From contig JAEUHM010000020.1 in assembly GCA_016795485.1 (NCBI GenBank), positions 53,355 through 117,354 of the forward strand: DNA of 64,000 nucleotides, read 5' to 3'. The notes below the pieces were generated by a model that saw only the letters and a program-made list of their open reading frames with translations, had not been told where the DNA came from and searched no databases. Made by a program: the position numbers and the translations under genes. Below, piece after piece: positions 26,484 to 35,861 of the stretch. Position 1 is the first letter of the stretch, and every line of letters starts with the position of its first letter. This DNA comes from Verrucomicrobiaceae bacterium (GTDB lineage Bacteria; Verrucomicrobiota; Verrucomicrobiia; Verrucomicrobiales; Verrucomicrobiaceae).

Positions 26484-27455
26484 TTGCGTCAGTCGTATCG
26501 TTTAGCAGCCGTGCGATTTGCTCTACTTTTTCTTCTCCTGACTAGCTGGGCTGCAGCTTGTAATGTGCCCGTCTTCCGTTACGCCCTCGAGCGATGGGAG
26601 CCGGACCCTTTCCAATTGATTATTTTTCATCGAGAACCGATTCCGAATGATCTTCAGAGGACTCTCAAGGATCTGGAGCCACTTGTGGATGCACCAGACG
26701 CTCGCCCCAATCTGAAGACGCTTTTCATTAATGTTTCAGATGCGATTCCTGCTTTGTATTCCGACCTCTACTCAAGGCAGAAGAACCTGGCTCTACCTTC
26801 GTTCGCTTTGTGCACACCTGAATGGGTAAAAGGGGACGCTCCTATGGAATCTGGTGCTTTTGACGCCAACGTCTTGACCCGTTTAATCGACTCTCCAAGG
26901 CGTAAAGAGATTGCAAATCACACCCTAAAGGGAACGGCAATCACCTGGGTGGTGCTTGAAACAGAAGACGCGGCTGCGAACGATGCCTTAGTTGAAAAGC
27001 TGTCGAAGGAGTCTCAACGCTTGGCGCAGTTGCCGTTGATTCCTGCAAAGCTTGAAAAAGACGGCGTCAATTTGCTGTCTTCACTGCCGGTAGAAGTGAG
27101 TTTTGCCACTGTCCGCTTCCGTGCTGATGATCCCAGCGAGTCACTGCTGGTGAAAATGCTCACTGACGGGAACCCAGTCAAAGAACCCACGCTTTTTCCG
27201 ATCTTTGGTCGCGGTCGAGCTCTTGCGGCGATGCCAGCAAATACGGTCAGCGCGGAGTTATTGGAGGAGACAGCAAGATTTCTCTGTGGTGCCTGCTCGT
27301 GTCAGGTGAAAGCCCAGAACCCGGGCTTTGATCTTCTGTTTCATACCCACTGGCAGAAGATCTTTGGGGACGACGAAGTGCCGATGCCAGAAAAGCGAAT
27401 CCAAGAGCCGCCACAGCCGATATACATCCCTATCCCCAAAGGAAAGAAGCCATGA
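26484..27455 (+). CDS. Exported protein of unknown function, coupled to tandem ModA
   Basis: About 323 residues with an N-terminal signal peptide or lipobox (FALLFLLLTSWAAACN; Cys available for lipidation). I do not recognise a family. PDARPNLKTLFINVSDAIP and the Cys-rich RFLCGACSCQV are notable, and the C-terminus is Pro-rich (PPQPIYIPIPKGKK). Only non-ATG starts exist: TTG 26484 or GTG 26511, the latter giving a shorter signal peptide MRFALLF. The stop overlaps the ModA-like gene as ATGA, so the two probably act together at the membrane. The arrangement of a Planctomycetes/Verrucomicrobia secreted partner before a substrate-binding protein suggests, but does not prove, a transport or sensing role. 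Confidence 0.6.
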   Translation: MRQSYRLAAVRFALLFLLLTSWAAACNVPVFRYALERWEPDPFQLIIFHREPIPNDLQRTLKDLEPLVDAPDARPNLKTLFINVSDAIPALYSDLYSRQKNLALPSFALCTPEWVKGDAPMESGAFDANVLTRLIDSPRRKEIANHTLKGTAITWVVLETEDAAANDALVEKLSKESQRLAQLPLIPAKLEKDGVNLLSSLPVEVSFATVRFRADDPSESLLVKMLTDGNPVKEPTLFPIFGRGRALAAMPANTVSAELLEETARFLCGACSCQVKAQNPGFDLLFHTHWQKIFGDDEVPMPEKRIQEPPQPIYIPIPKGKKP

Positions 27456-28909
27456 TCTACCGTCACCCAGCCCTTGCGCTGCTGTCCGCATTGTGGATCG
27501 CTTCCTGTGGTGAACAGAAGCAGACAACGCCACTACATGTTTACTGCGCGGCAGCACTCACGGCACCACTGGAGGAGCTTGCAAAGAGCTACGAGCAAAA
27601 GTTTGGCGTCTCAATCAATCTGCAGTTAGGTCCTTCACAGACTCTTTTGTCCAACGCAGAGGTCACTGGCTTAGGCGATCTTTATCTCCCAGCCGATGAC
27701 AGTTACATTACGATGGCAGAGAAGAAGAACCTGATATCATCGACGATTCCGCTCGCTACTCAGACTGCTGTTTTGGTCGTCAAAAAAGGCAATCCGAAGC
27801 AGATCGCCAAGCTGGCAGACCTAAGGGAAATGAGACTTGCGATCGCCTCGCCCGATGCAACCGCCATTGGGTCAGCCCTGAAAAAAACTCTCCCCACAGA
27901 CGCGTGGGCCCAACTTTTTGAGAAGGCCACAACGGTCTCGACTGTGAATGAAGCAGCGAATGCCCTCAAGTCTGGTGCTGTAGATGCTACCTTCATATGG
28001 GATGCGATGCTGACTCAGTATCCCGAGTTTCAGGCACTGGAAATCACCGAACTGGCAAAGACGACAGCGAACGTGAGCGTGGCATTACTCCAAAAATCAG
28101 GACAACCGGCTGCCGCCATGCGATTCGCGCGCTTCATCGCCTCTTCAGACTTGGGATTGCCCGTCATGGCCAAGCACGGTCTGAAGGTGGTCCAGGGTGA
28201 TCCGTGGGCCGAGAAACCTGTGATCCAAGTCTTCGCTGGATCCATGCTCCGACCCGCGATTGAGCAGACGCTGGTTGAGTTTGAAAAAAGGGAGGGAGTC
28301 GAGATAAACCGCGTCTACAACGGATGCGGCATTCTTGTTGGGCAAATGAAGGCTGGCACGACTCCAGACGCCTACTTCGCGTGCGACGTAGAGTTTATGA
28401 AGCAGGTATCGGAGCAATTTGAGAAACCAGACGACATAGCACAGAACCAACTGGTGATCCTGGTGCAGAAAGGCAACCCTCATGGCATTGCCGATCTAAA
28501 GGACCTCGCAAAACCCAATTTGCGAGTCGGGATTGGGCACGAAAAACAATGTGCTATGGGCTGGCTCACTCAGCGGACCTTCACTCAAGGCGGTGTGACT
28601 GACTCAGTGATGAAAAATGTCGTCGCTCAAGTGCCAACGGGCGATATGCTCGTCAACTCGATGCTCGCGGGTTCGCTCGACGCCGCAGTGGTTTACCTTT
28701 CCAACTCAGTAGGTGCCGGAGACAAACTGGATGCCCTCGCTATCCAAGGAATCCAATGTGCCATTGCGACTCAACCGTTTGCAGTCAAAAGAGGCACGCC
28801 TTACAAGCAAGTTTTGGAGCGTCTTCACGCCACACTGCGTTCAACTGAATCGCAGGAACGTTTCACTGAAGAAGGTTTCACCTGGAATCCCGCCGGCAAG
28901 TCTGAATGA
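27452..28909 (+). CDS. Lipoprotein with two tandem ModA-type (molybdate/oxyanion) binding domains
   Basis: 485 residues. The signal peptide ends in a lipobox (SALWIASC, lipid on Cys near 19). Residues about 28-250 and 255-480 are two copies of a periplasmic-binding fold like ModA: copy 1 has VYCAAALTAPLEELAKSYEQ and GLGDLYLPADDSYI, copy 2 has VFAGSMLRPAIEQTLVEFEKR and NGCGILVGQMKAGTTPDAYFACD. Single-domain ModA is about 230-260 residues, so this is a duplication or fusion. No ModB or ModC gene is adjacent; one membrane transporter could use a double domain, or it could be a sensor. It overlaps the upstream exported gene and mtnA by 4 bases. Molybdate binding is inferred; sulfate or tungstate are also possible. 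Confidence 0.78.
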   Translation: MIYRHPALALLSALWIASCGEQKQTTPLHVYCAAALTAPLEELAKSYEQKFGVSINLQLGPSQTLLSNAEVTGLGDLYLPADDSYITMAEKKNLISSTIPLATQTAVLVVKKGNPKQIAKLADLREMRLAIASPDATAIGSALKKTLPTDAWAQLFEKATTVSTVNEAANALKSGAVDATFIWDAMLTQYPEFQALEITELAKTTANVSVALLQKSGQPAAAMRFARFIASSDLGLPVMAKHGLKVVQGDPWAEKPVIQVFAGSMLRPAIEQTLVEFEKREGVEINRVYNGCGILVGQMKAGTTPDAYFACDVEFMKQVSEQFEKPDDIAQNQLVILVQKGNPHGIADLKDLAKPNLRVGIGHEKQCAMGWLTQRTFTQGGVTDSVMKNVVAQVPTGDMLVNSMLAGSLDAAVVYLSNSVGAGDKLDALAIQGIQCAIATQPFAVKRGTPYKQVLERLHATLRSTESQERFTEEGFTWNPAGKSE

Positions 28910-29952
28910 ATATCGCAGGAACTAACCATCGAGCGATTGAGCCGATTTCTAGCCTTCAACACGTCAAGATTCTCGACCAAACGAAGTTGCCGCACACCGT
29001 GGAGTGGCGTGTGTTGACCAGTATTCATGACGTGGCAGAAGCAATATCTGTCATGCGCGTTCGTGGTGCACCTCTCATCGGAGCATCAGCAGCTTTTGGC
29101 CTTTTTTTTGGCGTCCGGGATAATGCGTCAGATGAAGGATTGCAGAAGGCATATGATCTCCTGTTTGCTACCCGCCCCACTGCCGTCAACTTACGGTGGG
29201 GCCTCGACCGAGTGCGGCTTGCCATCGAGGCGCTAGCGCCTGAGCAGCGTGCGACTGCAGCGTGGTTAGAAGCATGTCGAGTGAGTGACGAGGATGTAGC
29301 CGCCAATGAGGCTCTCGGCCGGAATGGCCTCGATTTACTGCGAAACCTAACACGTCGAACTGACCGCCTGGAGATCATGACCCACTGTAACGCGGGGTGG
29401 CTTGCCACCGTCGACTGGGGCACGGCACTGGCACCGATCTACAAGGCACACGATAGTGGGGTGGCGATCCACGTATGGGTAAGTGAAACCCGGCCTAGAG
29501 GTCAGGGATCTGCGTTGACCTGCTGGGAACTCAAGGAACACGGTGTACCTCACACGCTGATCGCTGACAACAATGCTGGCCATCTCCTTCAGCGAGGACT
29601 GGTGGATGCATGTATCGTAGGTGCAGACCGTGTTTCCTCACGGGGCGATGTAGCCAATAAGATTGGCACATACATGAAGGCGCTAGCTGCAAAAGCGCAT
29701 GATGTGCCATTTTTTGTCGCCATGCCTTTCAGCACGATCGACTGGAACGTGGAGGATGGCATTAAAGACATTCCAATCGAGCAACGTGATGCCAAGGAAG
29801 TTACTCATCTCGCGGGGTTGCCTGTAGCACCAGTGGGGACGAGCGCGCGCAACGACGCATTCGACGTAACACCATCAACGTTGGTAACGGCGTTCATCAC
29901 CGAACGCGGCGTATTTACCCCCAAGGAACTGTCTACTTTTTGTCCATGGTAG
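28906..29952 (+). CDS. mtnA: S-methyl-5-thioribose-1-phosphate isomerase
   Basis: Isomerises methylthioribose-1-phosphate to the ribulose form in methionine salvage. Family blocks are VMRVRGAPLIGASAAFGL, THCNAGWLAT (catalytic Cys near 161), HVWVSETRPRGQG, DNNAGHLLQRG and ADRVSSRGDVANKIGT (catalytic Asp near 241). The 348 residues are full length. Its ATG overlaps the tandem ModA stop. Its 3' end runs 20 bases into the 3' end of the convergent transglutaminase-like gene. Other mtn genes are not in this window. Confidence 0.93.
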   Translation: MNIAGTNHRAIEPISSLQHVKILDQTKLPHTVEWRVLTSIHDVAEAISVMRVRGAPLIGASAAFGLFFGVRDNASDEGLQKAYDLLFATRPTAVNLRWGLDRVRLAIEALAPEQRATAAWLEACRVSDEDVAANEALGRNGLDLLRNLTRRTDRLEIMTHCNAGWLATVDWGTALAPIYKAHDSGVAIHVWVSETRPRGQGSALTCWELKEHGVPHTLIADNNAGHLLQRGLVDACIVGADRVSSRGDVANKIGTYMKALAAKAHDVPFFVAMPFSTIDWNVEDGIKDIPIEQRDAKEVTHLAGLPVAPVGTSARNDAFDVTPSTLVTAFITERGVFTPKELSTFCPW

Positions 29953-31180
29953 AAGCCAGTGGCATGATGCCAAGCTCTCGGGCATCGGCGATCGAGATAA
30001 GGTTGGTCATGATCTCATCCCCAGACTCCAGCGCCTCCAAATGCTCGACCATGTTGTCGATGCCGGTAGATATTGCGTTGCCAAATGTAGTGTAGGATGC
30101 CTCAAACTCCTTGAGTTTCGCCTTGTCGGGCATCTTTGCCAGATCCGTCACCGGCTTGAGATCATCACTGCCCAATAAGGTAGTTTCGAGAGGGATCAGT
30201 GCGCCTTCCTTGAGCAGTTCCTCAAGGCTGAAGTCCTGATTCCAATCAATTGGTACCGTCTCGAACGCGAGAAAACAGTGGCCTGGCACAATGACGAGAT
30301 GGGATTTAATACCGATCTTCTGGAGTACGGAAGCCAATAAAACCGACCCATCCACGCAGTTTGCCTGGGAGCCTTTGATGGAGTCATCGACGAAACGAAC
30401 CGTTTGGCTGTAAACCAAGGCATCTGGGGTTGTTGTGGAGATGTCGCTGTATTTGATACCTCTCCGCTGGAGAATGTTCCAGATTGCAAAAACTTGGGTC
30501 ACCACATCCTCTGGGTTTTGCGATTGGTAACCCGAGAAACTGGAGACCAGCTTGCTTTGCAACGCGTCTTTGAGCAGTTCGTCCACCCACGGGTGATTCT
30601 CATTGACGTAGGCGGCAAAGATCGCCGAGATATCCTCTACATCGCCTTCTTCCTTGTCCCATACGATGGCAAATGGGCAGTCATTGATAGACTTCAGCAC
30701 GCAAACCTCAGTCTGCTCCTCCAGTGCCTCACCATCGACTGTTACCTTAAATGTTGCGTTCACTGGCCGTTGCTGACGCACTGTATGCAGTGCCGCGTAA
30801 TCCCACTTGGCCTTGGGAAAGATCAACACTTCAGGCGCAGCTTTCGTGATCACACCCGTCCACTTTGACGGCTTCATGATGCCATCCACTGCAATCTCCA
30901 CCTCGACTTCTGCGCCTTTTGTAACGTCCAGCAATTGGACTGCGAGCCAGCCATTCTCATCACCATAGATAGGCGTCTCGCCCTTCTTTAGCTTGGGATC
31001 ATCAGCCGTTTTCTTGTCCTCAGCAGTTTGTTCATCGCCATTCCAGTCAACCGTTGCGGTGGAGATGATGGCACTGGGAAAGAGACTGCGTTCAGTCATG
31101 GACCAAGGCGCGAAACTGACCTCTGCGGCCATTAGACTGCCTGCAGTAACGAAAACAAAAGCACAATATTGAAATCTCAT
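29933..31180 (-). CDS. Exported protein with a transglutaminase-like cysteine-peptidase core
   Basis: About 415 residues. ATG 31180 gives a clean signal peptide (MRFQYCAFVFVTAGSLMAAEV); the ATG at 31201 is an alternative. A transglutaminase-like core is suggested by QANCVDGSVLLASVLQKIGIKSHLVIVPGHCFLAFE near residues 270-320, with Cys and His in the usual order. The N-terminal half (beta-rich, with NENGWLAVQLLDV-type segments) is unrecognised. It could be a peptidase, a crosslinking enzyme or a dead fold. Convergent with mtnA and overlapping its 3' end by 20 bases; downstream of the helical-repeat gene at a gap of about 39 bases. Confidence 0.5.
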   Translation of the reverse strand: MRFQYCAFVFVTAGSLMAAEVSFAPWSMTERSLFPSAIISTATVDWNGDEQTAEDKKTADDPKLKKGETPIYGDENGWLAVQLLDVTKGAEVEVEIAVDGIMKPSKWTGVITKAAPEVLIFPKAKWDYAALHTVRQQRPVNATFKVTVDGEALEEQTEVCVLKSINDCPFAIVWDKEEGDVEDISAIFAAYVNENHPWVDELLKDALQSKLVSSFSGYQSQNPEDVVTQVFAIWNILQRRGIKYSDISTTTPDALVYSQTVRFVDDSIKGSQANCVDGSVLLASVLQKIGIKSHLVIVPGHCFLAFETVPIDWNQDFSLEELLKEGALIPLETTLLGSDDLKPVTDLAKMPDKAKLKEFEASYTTFGNAISTGIDNMVEHLEALESGDEIMTNLISIADARELGIMPLASTMDKK

Positions 31181-31219
31181 GGCGAGCGTTAAGCCTCGCA
31201 TGACTCGAAGATGAATCAA

Positions 31220-33130
31220 CTACGGCTGCCCAAGCAGTTTCCCAGCCGATCCGCCCATGCTCAGCGAGGATCGGTCACCTTGGCTCACCGCGATCCATGG
31301 TTGGATGAGTTGAGCTTCCTCAGGGAAGAGATTGTCGAGATCGACGGCTGCCATGAGTGGTTCTGCAGCTACTCGCTGTCCGCCCGCTGCGAGTATCGTA
31401 GCTATGACGGCGGCTTTGCCCTGGCTCCAAGACTGGCGCGGAAGCCGCATGATTTTCTGCACTGCTGCTGTCACATCGTTTTTGGTGTACGCTGCAAATG
31501 CCTGCACCAAGGTGGACATCGGCCCGTCACCTGAAGGCATTTCTGGCCGCAGACCCGCCAGTATTTCAAGGTAGGCCTTTGAAGCAATCGCCTCGTCATC
31601 ACGCTCATCCCTCAGGGCCTCACGTGCCGCGAGACGGACCACGAGCAGGCCATCCGAGTAGCCTTTTGCCACAGCACTCAGGCGATCCAGTGCTTCAACA
31701 CGGTCCGGTGCCAAGTTCAACACCAACTCGAACGCTCGGGTAGCCAATCCGCGCAAGCGATGATCCAGTGCCATTTTTCCGACTGCAAAAGCACTCTCCC
31801 ATCGCTTCTCTAGAGCCGACTCTGACACGGCAGCATTCACCAACGACTCAGCCATCAGCCCATTATTGCCTGGCTCTTGCAACGCACTAGTAGCATGAAG
31901 CAATGATCTTGCCCAAGGCACACGAGGTGCGGAGGCATTACTCGCCATACGCCCTGCCTCACGCCAGTCTCCCATGGCAAGAGCTGCCTGCACACGCTGA
32001 AGGAACAAAGTGCGGTCTGTTCTCGATTCAAGCAGAGGGACTACTTCAAGAGCGAGCTTGTATTCTCGCTGAGTGAGCAAGTAAGACAAGGCAGCAGCCT
32101 TCTCAGTCACAGTCAGTGCCCCAAGCATCGCTAGCGCCTCACGCGTTGCGTTTTCGTAATCCAAGCGAACCTTACCGAACAAAGATGTGGGGTGGCTGAG
32201 TCGCACTAGAGCGAGACGATGTGCAACTCCCGGCTGATTTAGACGGCGGATCATCGCTGCGGCCTCAAAACGTTCTTTTTCGCCTGCAAGTGGCAGAGCC
32301 AGGATGCGGTCAATCAATGGTTTGATCGAAGACTCCGCTCCAGCAAGCAGTGCTGCCTGCACAAAATAGACTGCTCTCAAATCCAGCCGGGAACAAACAT
32401 CCACAGGGGCCTTTTCTGAGTGCGCCATTTCGGCCGTTTCGATGGCGAGAAGAGCCTCCTTTTCACCACACTCATACGTGGCCTCCAGCGCGCCAGCTGC
32501 TGAGACAAAGTCGCCACTAGCGGACCAAAGCCTCACCCAAGCCTCTCGTACGGGCGCGGTGAGCGTCTCCAACTTGCCTGGCTTTCCACCCAGTACTGCC
32601 CGGGCACCAGTGAAGTCGTGTAGTTTTGCTAGCAGAATGGAGTGCCCACAGCGATCCACTTCACTGCTGGCGCCGACCCGCTCAAGTTTGTGATAACACA
32701 GTCTTGCGAGACTCGGATCGACCTCAAATGCCTCCTGGGCAAGCTTCCGCAGCACTTCGGCCTTCACTTTTGGATCAGCTGTCGCTGTAGCAACACGGTC
32801 TTTTAAAGGTTTCTCCACTGCTCCTGGGAAGCCTAGCTTGTTCCACATCTGTTGCACCACGCCCCGGCTGGTAAGAAGTCCTGGCACGGTCACAGCCAAC
32901 CAGATCATGATGACGGCCGAACAAGAGATGGCTGCCAACCTAAGCCAGTTGTATTGCTCAAATGGACTTTCCCGCAGTTTGAGCACTTTTCGCTTTTGCA
33001 GTTTAGGGCGAGGCGTTTGCTTTTCGTCACTCTCCCACCAGCACCACTGCAATCCAGCTCCACTAGTCACCGGATGAGTGGCACGACTACGTCTCGGACG
33101 GTGCGGGCGAACTGCCGATTCAAACCGCAT
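31220..33130 (-). CDS. Membrane-anchored protein with helical (TPR-like) repeats, function unknown
   Basis: About 636 residues. A cytoplasmic basic N-terminus leads to one membrane helix (residues near 65-85, AISCSAVIMIWLAVTVPGLL). The rest is a long alpha-helical periplasmic part made of about 35-residue units rich in Ala, Leu and Glu, for example LARLCYHKLERVG, FSGARAVLGG-like and ALEVVPLLESRTDRTLFLQRV, in the style of TPR or SEL repeats. I recognise no enzyme motif. ATG 33130 is chosen; it overlaps the PEP-CTERM stop by 11 bases, suggesting coupling. The stop is 39 bases before the transglutaminase-like start. Such proteins usually bind partners in envelope assembly. Confidence 0.5.
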   Translation of the reverse strand: MRFESAVRPHRPRRSRATHPVTSGAGLQWCWWESDEKQTPRPKLQKRKVLKLRESPFEQYNWLRLAAISCSAVIMIWLAVTVPGLLTSRGVVQQMWNKLGFPGAVEKPLKDRVATATADPKVKAEVLRKLAQEAFEVDPSLARLCYHKLERVGASSEVDRCGHSILLAKLHDFTGARAVLGGKPGKLETLTAPVREAWVRLWSASGDFVSAAGALEATYECGEKEALLAIETAEMAHSEKAPVDVCSRLDLRAVYFVQAALLAGAESSIKPLIDRILALPLAGEKERFEAAAMIRRLNQPGVAHRLALVRLSHPTSLFGKVRLDYENATREALAMLGALTVTEKAAALSYLLTQREYKLALEVVPLLESRTDRTLFLQRVQAALAMGDWREAGRMASNASAPRVPWARSLLHATSALQEPGNNGLMAESLVNAAVSESALEKRWESAFAVGKMALDHRLRGLATRAFELVLNLAPDRVEALDRLSAVAKGYSDGLLVVRLAAREALRDERDDEAIASKAYLEILAGLRPEMPSGDGPMSTLVQAFAAYTKNDVTAAVQKIMRLPRQSWSQGKAAVIATILAAGGQRVAAEPLMAAVDLDNLFPEEAQLIQPWIAVSQGDRSSLSMGGSAGKLLGQP

Positions 33131-33995
33131 GGCTAGGCCTCCTTCTCGTCCGCATCCACCAGGTGCCAACTGAACTAACTAACAGCAATAGGCCCCTGCT
33201 AGGCTCTGGGGCGGTCACAATGAAAGACGCAGTGCGAATATTGCTCAGCCAATTCTGATTGGCCGCACTATTGGCCGCACCCATCGTTCCAGTAGTGCTT
33301 ACTGCCAGCACTGGAGCCCCAGCGGTGCCTACATTTGAAAGTGATTGTCCGGAAGTGATTGTTCCATTCCAAACGACCCCTGCCCCGAACTGATTGGTAA
33401 GCGCTGTCCCGAGGACTCCTTGATTGTTGCCATGGCCCAAGACGCTCTCGAAGCCACTGATGTCGGTGTTGTTTGCTGGAGGAGCGCTCGATGAAACCCA
33501 GATCATCTCTCCGCCATTCCCAACCGAAAGTGTGCCATTGATGAGGGTTTCAGAATGATCCTTTGCTCCCTGGCCGGCCACCAGTTGAATGCTCCACGCA
33601 TCTGAGTTGCCAGTGTTCCCTTCATCTGGCTGATAGCCTAACTCCTGCGCCCCGAGGCCAGCACCTTTAACAACAATCACGGTTCCAGGCAAAAACTCTG
33701 TCCGGCCAGCGTCCGTCAGGACTTGTTGAAGAGTGGCCAGATCGAACTGAAAAACAGATCGGATCATGCTCGTGCCATCATTCATGTCTCCAAAGGTGAG
33801 AGCGGCCAACTGCTCAGCCGTTGCGGCCTCACCGACAACGAACTCGATGTATTCGTCCGAAGCCATTTTTGTCCCTAGGGTTTGGGCTCCAGCCGCATTC
33901 CGATACTCATTCACCATCAAGGTCACAGCACCCCCCTGCCGCGGCAATGCGGCAGTGGTAAGCATAGCAAATGCGAACCATCGGGATATGGACAT
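33120..33995 (-). CDS. PEP-CTERM-type secreted protein
   Basis: 291 residues. A signal peptide at the N-terminus is followed by a beta-rich body, with GTKMASDEYIEFVVG and repeated Gly/Asn-rich turns. The C-terminus is the PEP-CTERM sorting signal: APEPSRG, a short hydrophobic helix (LLLLVSSVGTWW), then basic MRTRRRP. Such tails are cut by exosortase (EpsH) and often tied to exopolysaccharide surfaces. No exosortase gene is in the window. The body resembles lamin-tail/cadherin-type domains only vaguely. It is followed by, and overlaps by 11 bases, the helical-repeat gene. Confidence 0.75.
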   Translation of the reverse strand: MSISRWFAFAMLTTAALPRQGGAVTLMVNEYRNAAGAQTLGTKMASDEYIEFVVGEAATAEQLAALTFGDMNDGTSMIRSVFQFDLATLQQVLTDAGRTEFLPGTVIVVKGAGLGAQELGYQPDEGNTGNSDAWSIQLVAGQGAKDHSETLINGTLSVGNGGEMIWVSSSAPPANNTDISGFESVLGHGNNQGVLGTALTNQFGAGVVWNGTITSGQSLSNVGTAGAPVLAVSTTGTMGAANSAANQNWLSNIRTASFIVTAPEPSRGLLLLVSSVGTWWMRTRRRPSHAV

Positions 33996-34078
33996 AATAG
34001 TATTTTATCAATTTTATGGTAATTAATCAACAAAAATTGACATTTACTTCTCCAGCCAACCCGCATCTCGGCTTTTTC

Positions 34079-35716
34079 TCAGGCCTTTTTTGTCGCTGCA
34101 ACCAGCGTTCCAAAACCAACCGCAGCATGAACAACGAGCACCGTCACGGCCCCAGCGGGACTCGGAAACCAAGACAAATTGGCAGCTTCAATCAACCCAA
34201 AGGGCTGGGAGTGTTTAAGTGTCTCCATACACCCTCCCCAAACTTGACTGACTGTGAAAAAGGGCTGCACGAGAGCACCCATTGCACGAGGCCAAGCTAC
34301 GAGCGATCCAGAGAATAATAGGTTCACCGCAAGGAGTGCCCAACACCGTGCTTGAGCCCTATCCAGCGTTTTGCTCCATGCCGCTGTACCCGCGCAAAGC
34401 AGCGAGAATGCGATTCCACCTAAAGCCAACAGCCCACCCCGCACGCCTCCATCCCCGGGCAAGATGCCCATCATGGACTCGGCTGCCATTATGACCACTG
34501 CCGCCAACAACACCGCCCATCCACAACAGACAACAATCTGATTTGCGATCCATGCGGTGGCCGAGACTCCTTGCCGCCACTCTCCTCGGGCCGCCGAAAA
34601 GCTCCCGGCCACAGCAACGGTCACCACGGGAACGATTCCCGCAAAAATGAGTCCGATTTGCAGCAGGAACCACGAAGTGAGGCCTGCGCCCTTGGTTCCC
34701 TGGGTGAAAATTGCCAAGACGCCTGCAATTGAGAGCAAGGATACGACAATAAGCTGGCGCTTTCCGTAGCTTCGACGAAGGTGGGTCAGGGTTCGCTTCA
34801 ACTGCACTACATATTGCTGTGGAAGGCTCCCACACGGAATAACCTCGTCCTGCGGTGAGGGAACTTCCGACTCGTCTTTTGCAATGCCCGAAAGCGTCAC
34901 GGCTCCAGACGATGGTTTCACAACCTCACACTTGGCATAATAGGCATCCCGATGCCGGTTCCATGAGTCCTGCCAGCGATCCGCAGGTCGACTAGTGAGC
35001 TTCTCAAACAAATCATCCAATGACTTGATGGTGAAGTAATGCGTCAGTGCTCGGGCTGGACCGTGGAAAGCAACTCGACCGTCGTGCACGAGCACTACCG
35101 AGTCATAGTCGTCGAGCGAGTCAAGTTGCACACAACCGTGCAATACAACACGCCCTGGAGACTCCTTTCGGACCGCATCGAGCAGAACCAGAAATCGTTT
35201 ATGATCAGCCGCCGACAAGTCTGAGACCAAATCGTCAATAACGACGACCTCCGGCTTACTCACCAAAGCCACCGCTATGGCTAGCCTCCTCCGATCAATC
35301 TCGCTCAGATGCTCACCACGAATATTCCTCGCAGCGTCTAGACCGCATAGCACTAACAACTGATCCGCCAACTTGATCGCCCCGGTGCTATCCAGCCCCT
35401 TCACCCGCATCATCGCAGCAGCCACGATGTGTTCTTTAGCATTGATACCCAAGTGCGTCTCAAGTTGAGCCGGGCCAACGAAAACTGTCTGGCCGCACTC
35501 GGTCCGAGCTCGCCGCCAGTTGACCAGACCGGCATCCGGCCTTCTTATGCCAGCGATGATCTCCATCAGTAGCGAGATGGATAATCCATTTGTCCCGACC
35601 ACTGCGGCTAACTGTCCCTCGGAGACAATGAAATCGACTCCTTCAAGCCCGGAGTGCCCCGCAGTGGACTGACCAGGACGTTGCGAACGATGAGACAATT
35701 GAACGACCTCTAGCAT
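34079..35716 (-). CDS. ABCG-like half-transporter with degenerate ATPase motifs
   Basis: 545 residues: an N-terminal ABC nucleotide-binding domain (1-230) and a C-terminal six-helix membrane domain (about 330-545), the ABC2/ABCG order. In the ATPase part the P-loop reads GTNGLSIS (residues 41-48), with Ile at the position of the essential Lys. The signature is LSEIDRRR instead of LSGGQ, and Walker B ends IDD instead of DE. The H-loop His (VVLHG) remains. ATP hydrolysis is therefore unlikely in this subunit. It may be a regulatory or half-site partner. I read the codons at 35570-35600 directly, and they are ATC-TCG for the I-S. A sequencing artefact seems unlikely since all three motifs are altered. 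Confidence 0.72.
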   Translation of the reverse strand: MLEVVQLSHRSQRPGQSTAGHSGLEGVDFIVSEGQLAAVVGTNGLSISLLMEIIAGIRRPDAGLVNWRRARTECGQTVFVGPAQLETHLGINAKEHIVAAAMMRVKGLDSTGAIKLADQLLVLCGLDAARNIRGEHLSEIDRRRLAIAVALVSKPEVVVIDDLVSDLSAADHKRFLVLLDAVRKESPGRVVLHGCVQLDSLDDYDSVVLVHDGRVAFHGPARALTHYFTIKSLDDLFEKLTSRPADRWQDSWNRHRDAYYAKCEVVKPSSGAVTLSGIAKDESEVPSPQDEVIPCGSLPQQYVVQLKRTLTHLRRSYGKRQLIVVSLLSIAGVLAIFTQGTKGAGLTSWFLLQIGLIFAGIVPVVTVAVAGSFSAARGEWRQGVSATAWIANQIVVCCGWAVLLAAVVIMAAESMMGILPGDGGVRGGLLALGGIAFSLLCAGTAAWSKTLDRAQARCWALLAVNLLFSGSLVAWPRAMGALVQPFFTVSQVWGGCMETLKHSQPFGLIEAANLSWFPSPAGAVTVLVVHAAVGFGTLVAATKKA

Positions 35717-35861
35717 GATGTTGATACGCGCCGACTAAAGCGCTCCTGCCGAGAGGTCCAATCCTTTTCCAACTTAACTGAGAATACACCTACGACGAGA
35801 CCCTCATCCAGTAAGCTTGCTTCCAAGTCCGGCACTCGCTAGACTGCTCTTCAATCCCCCC

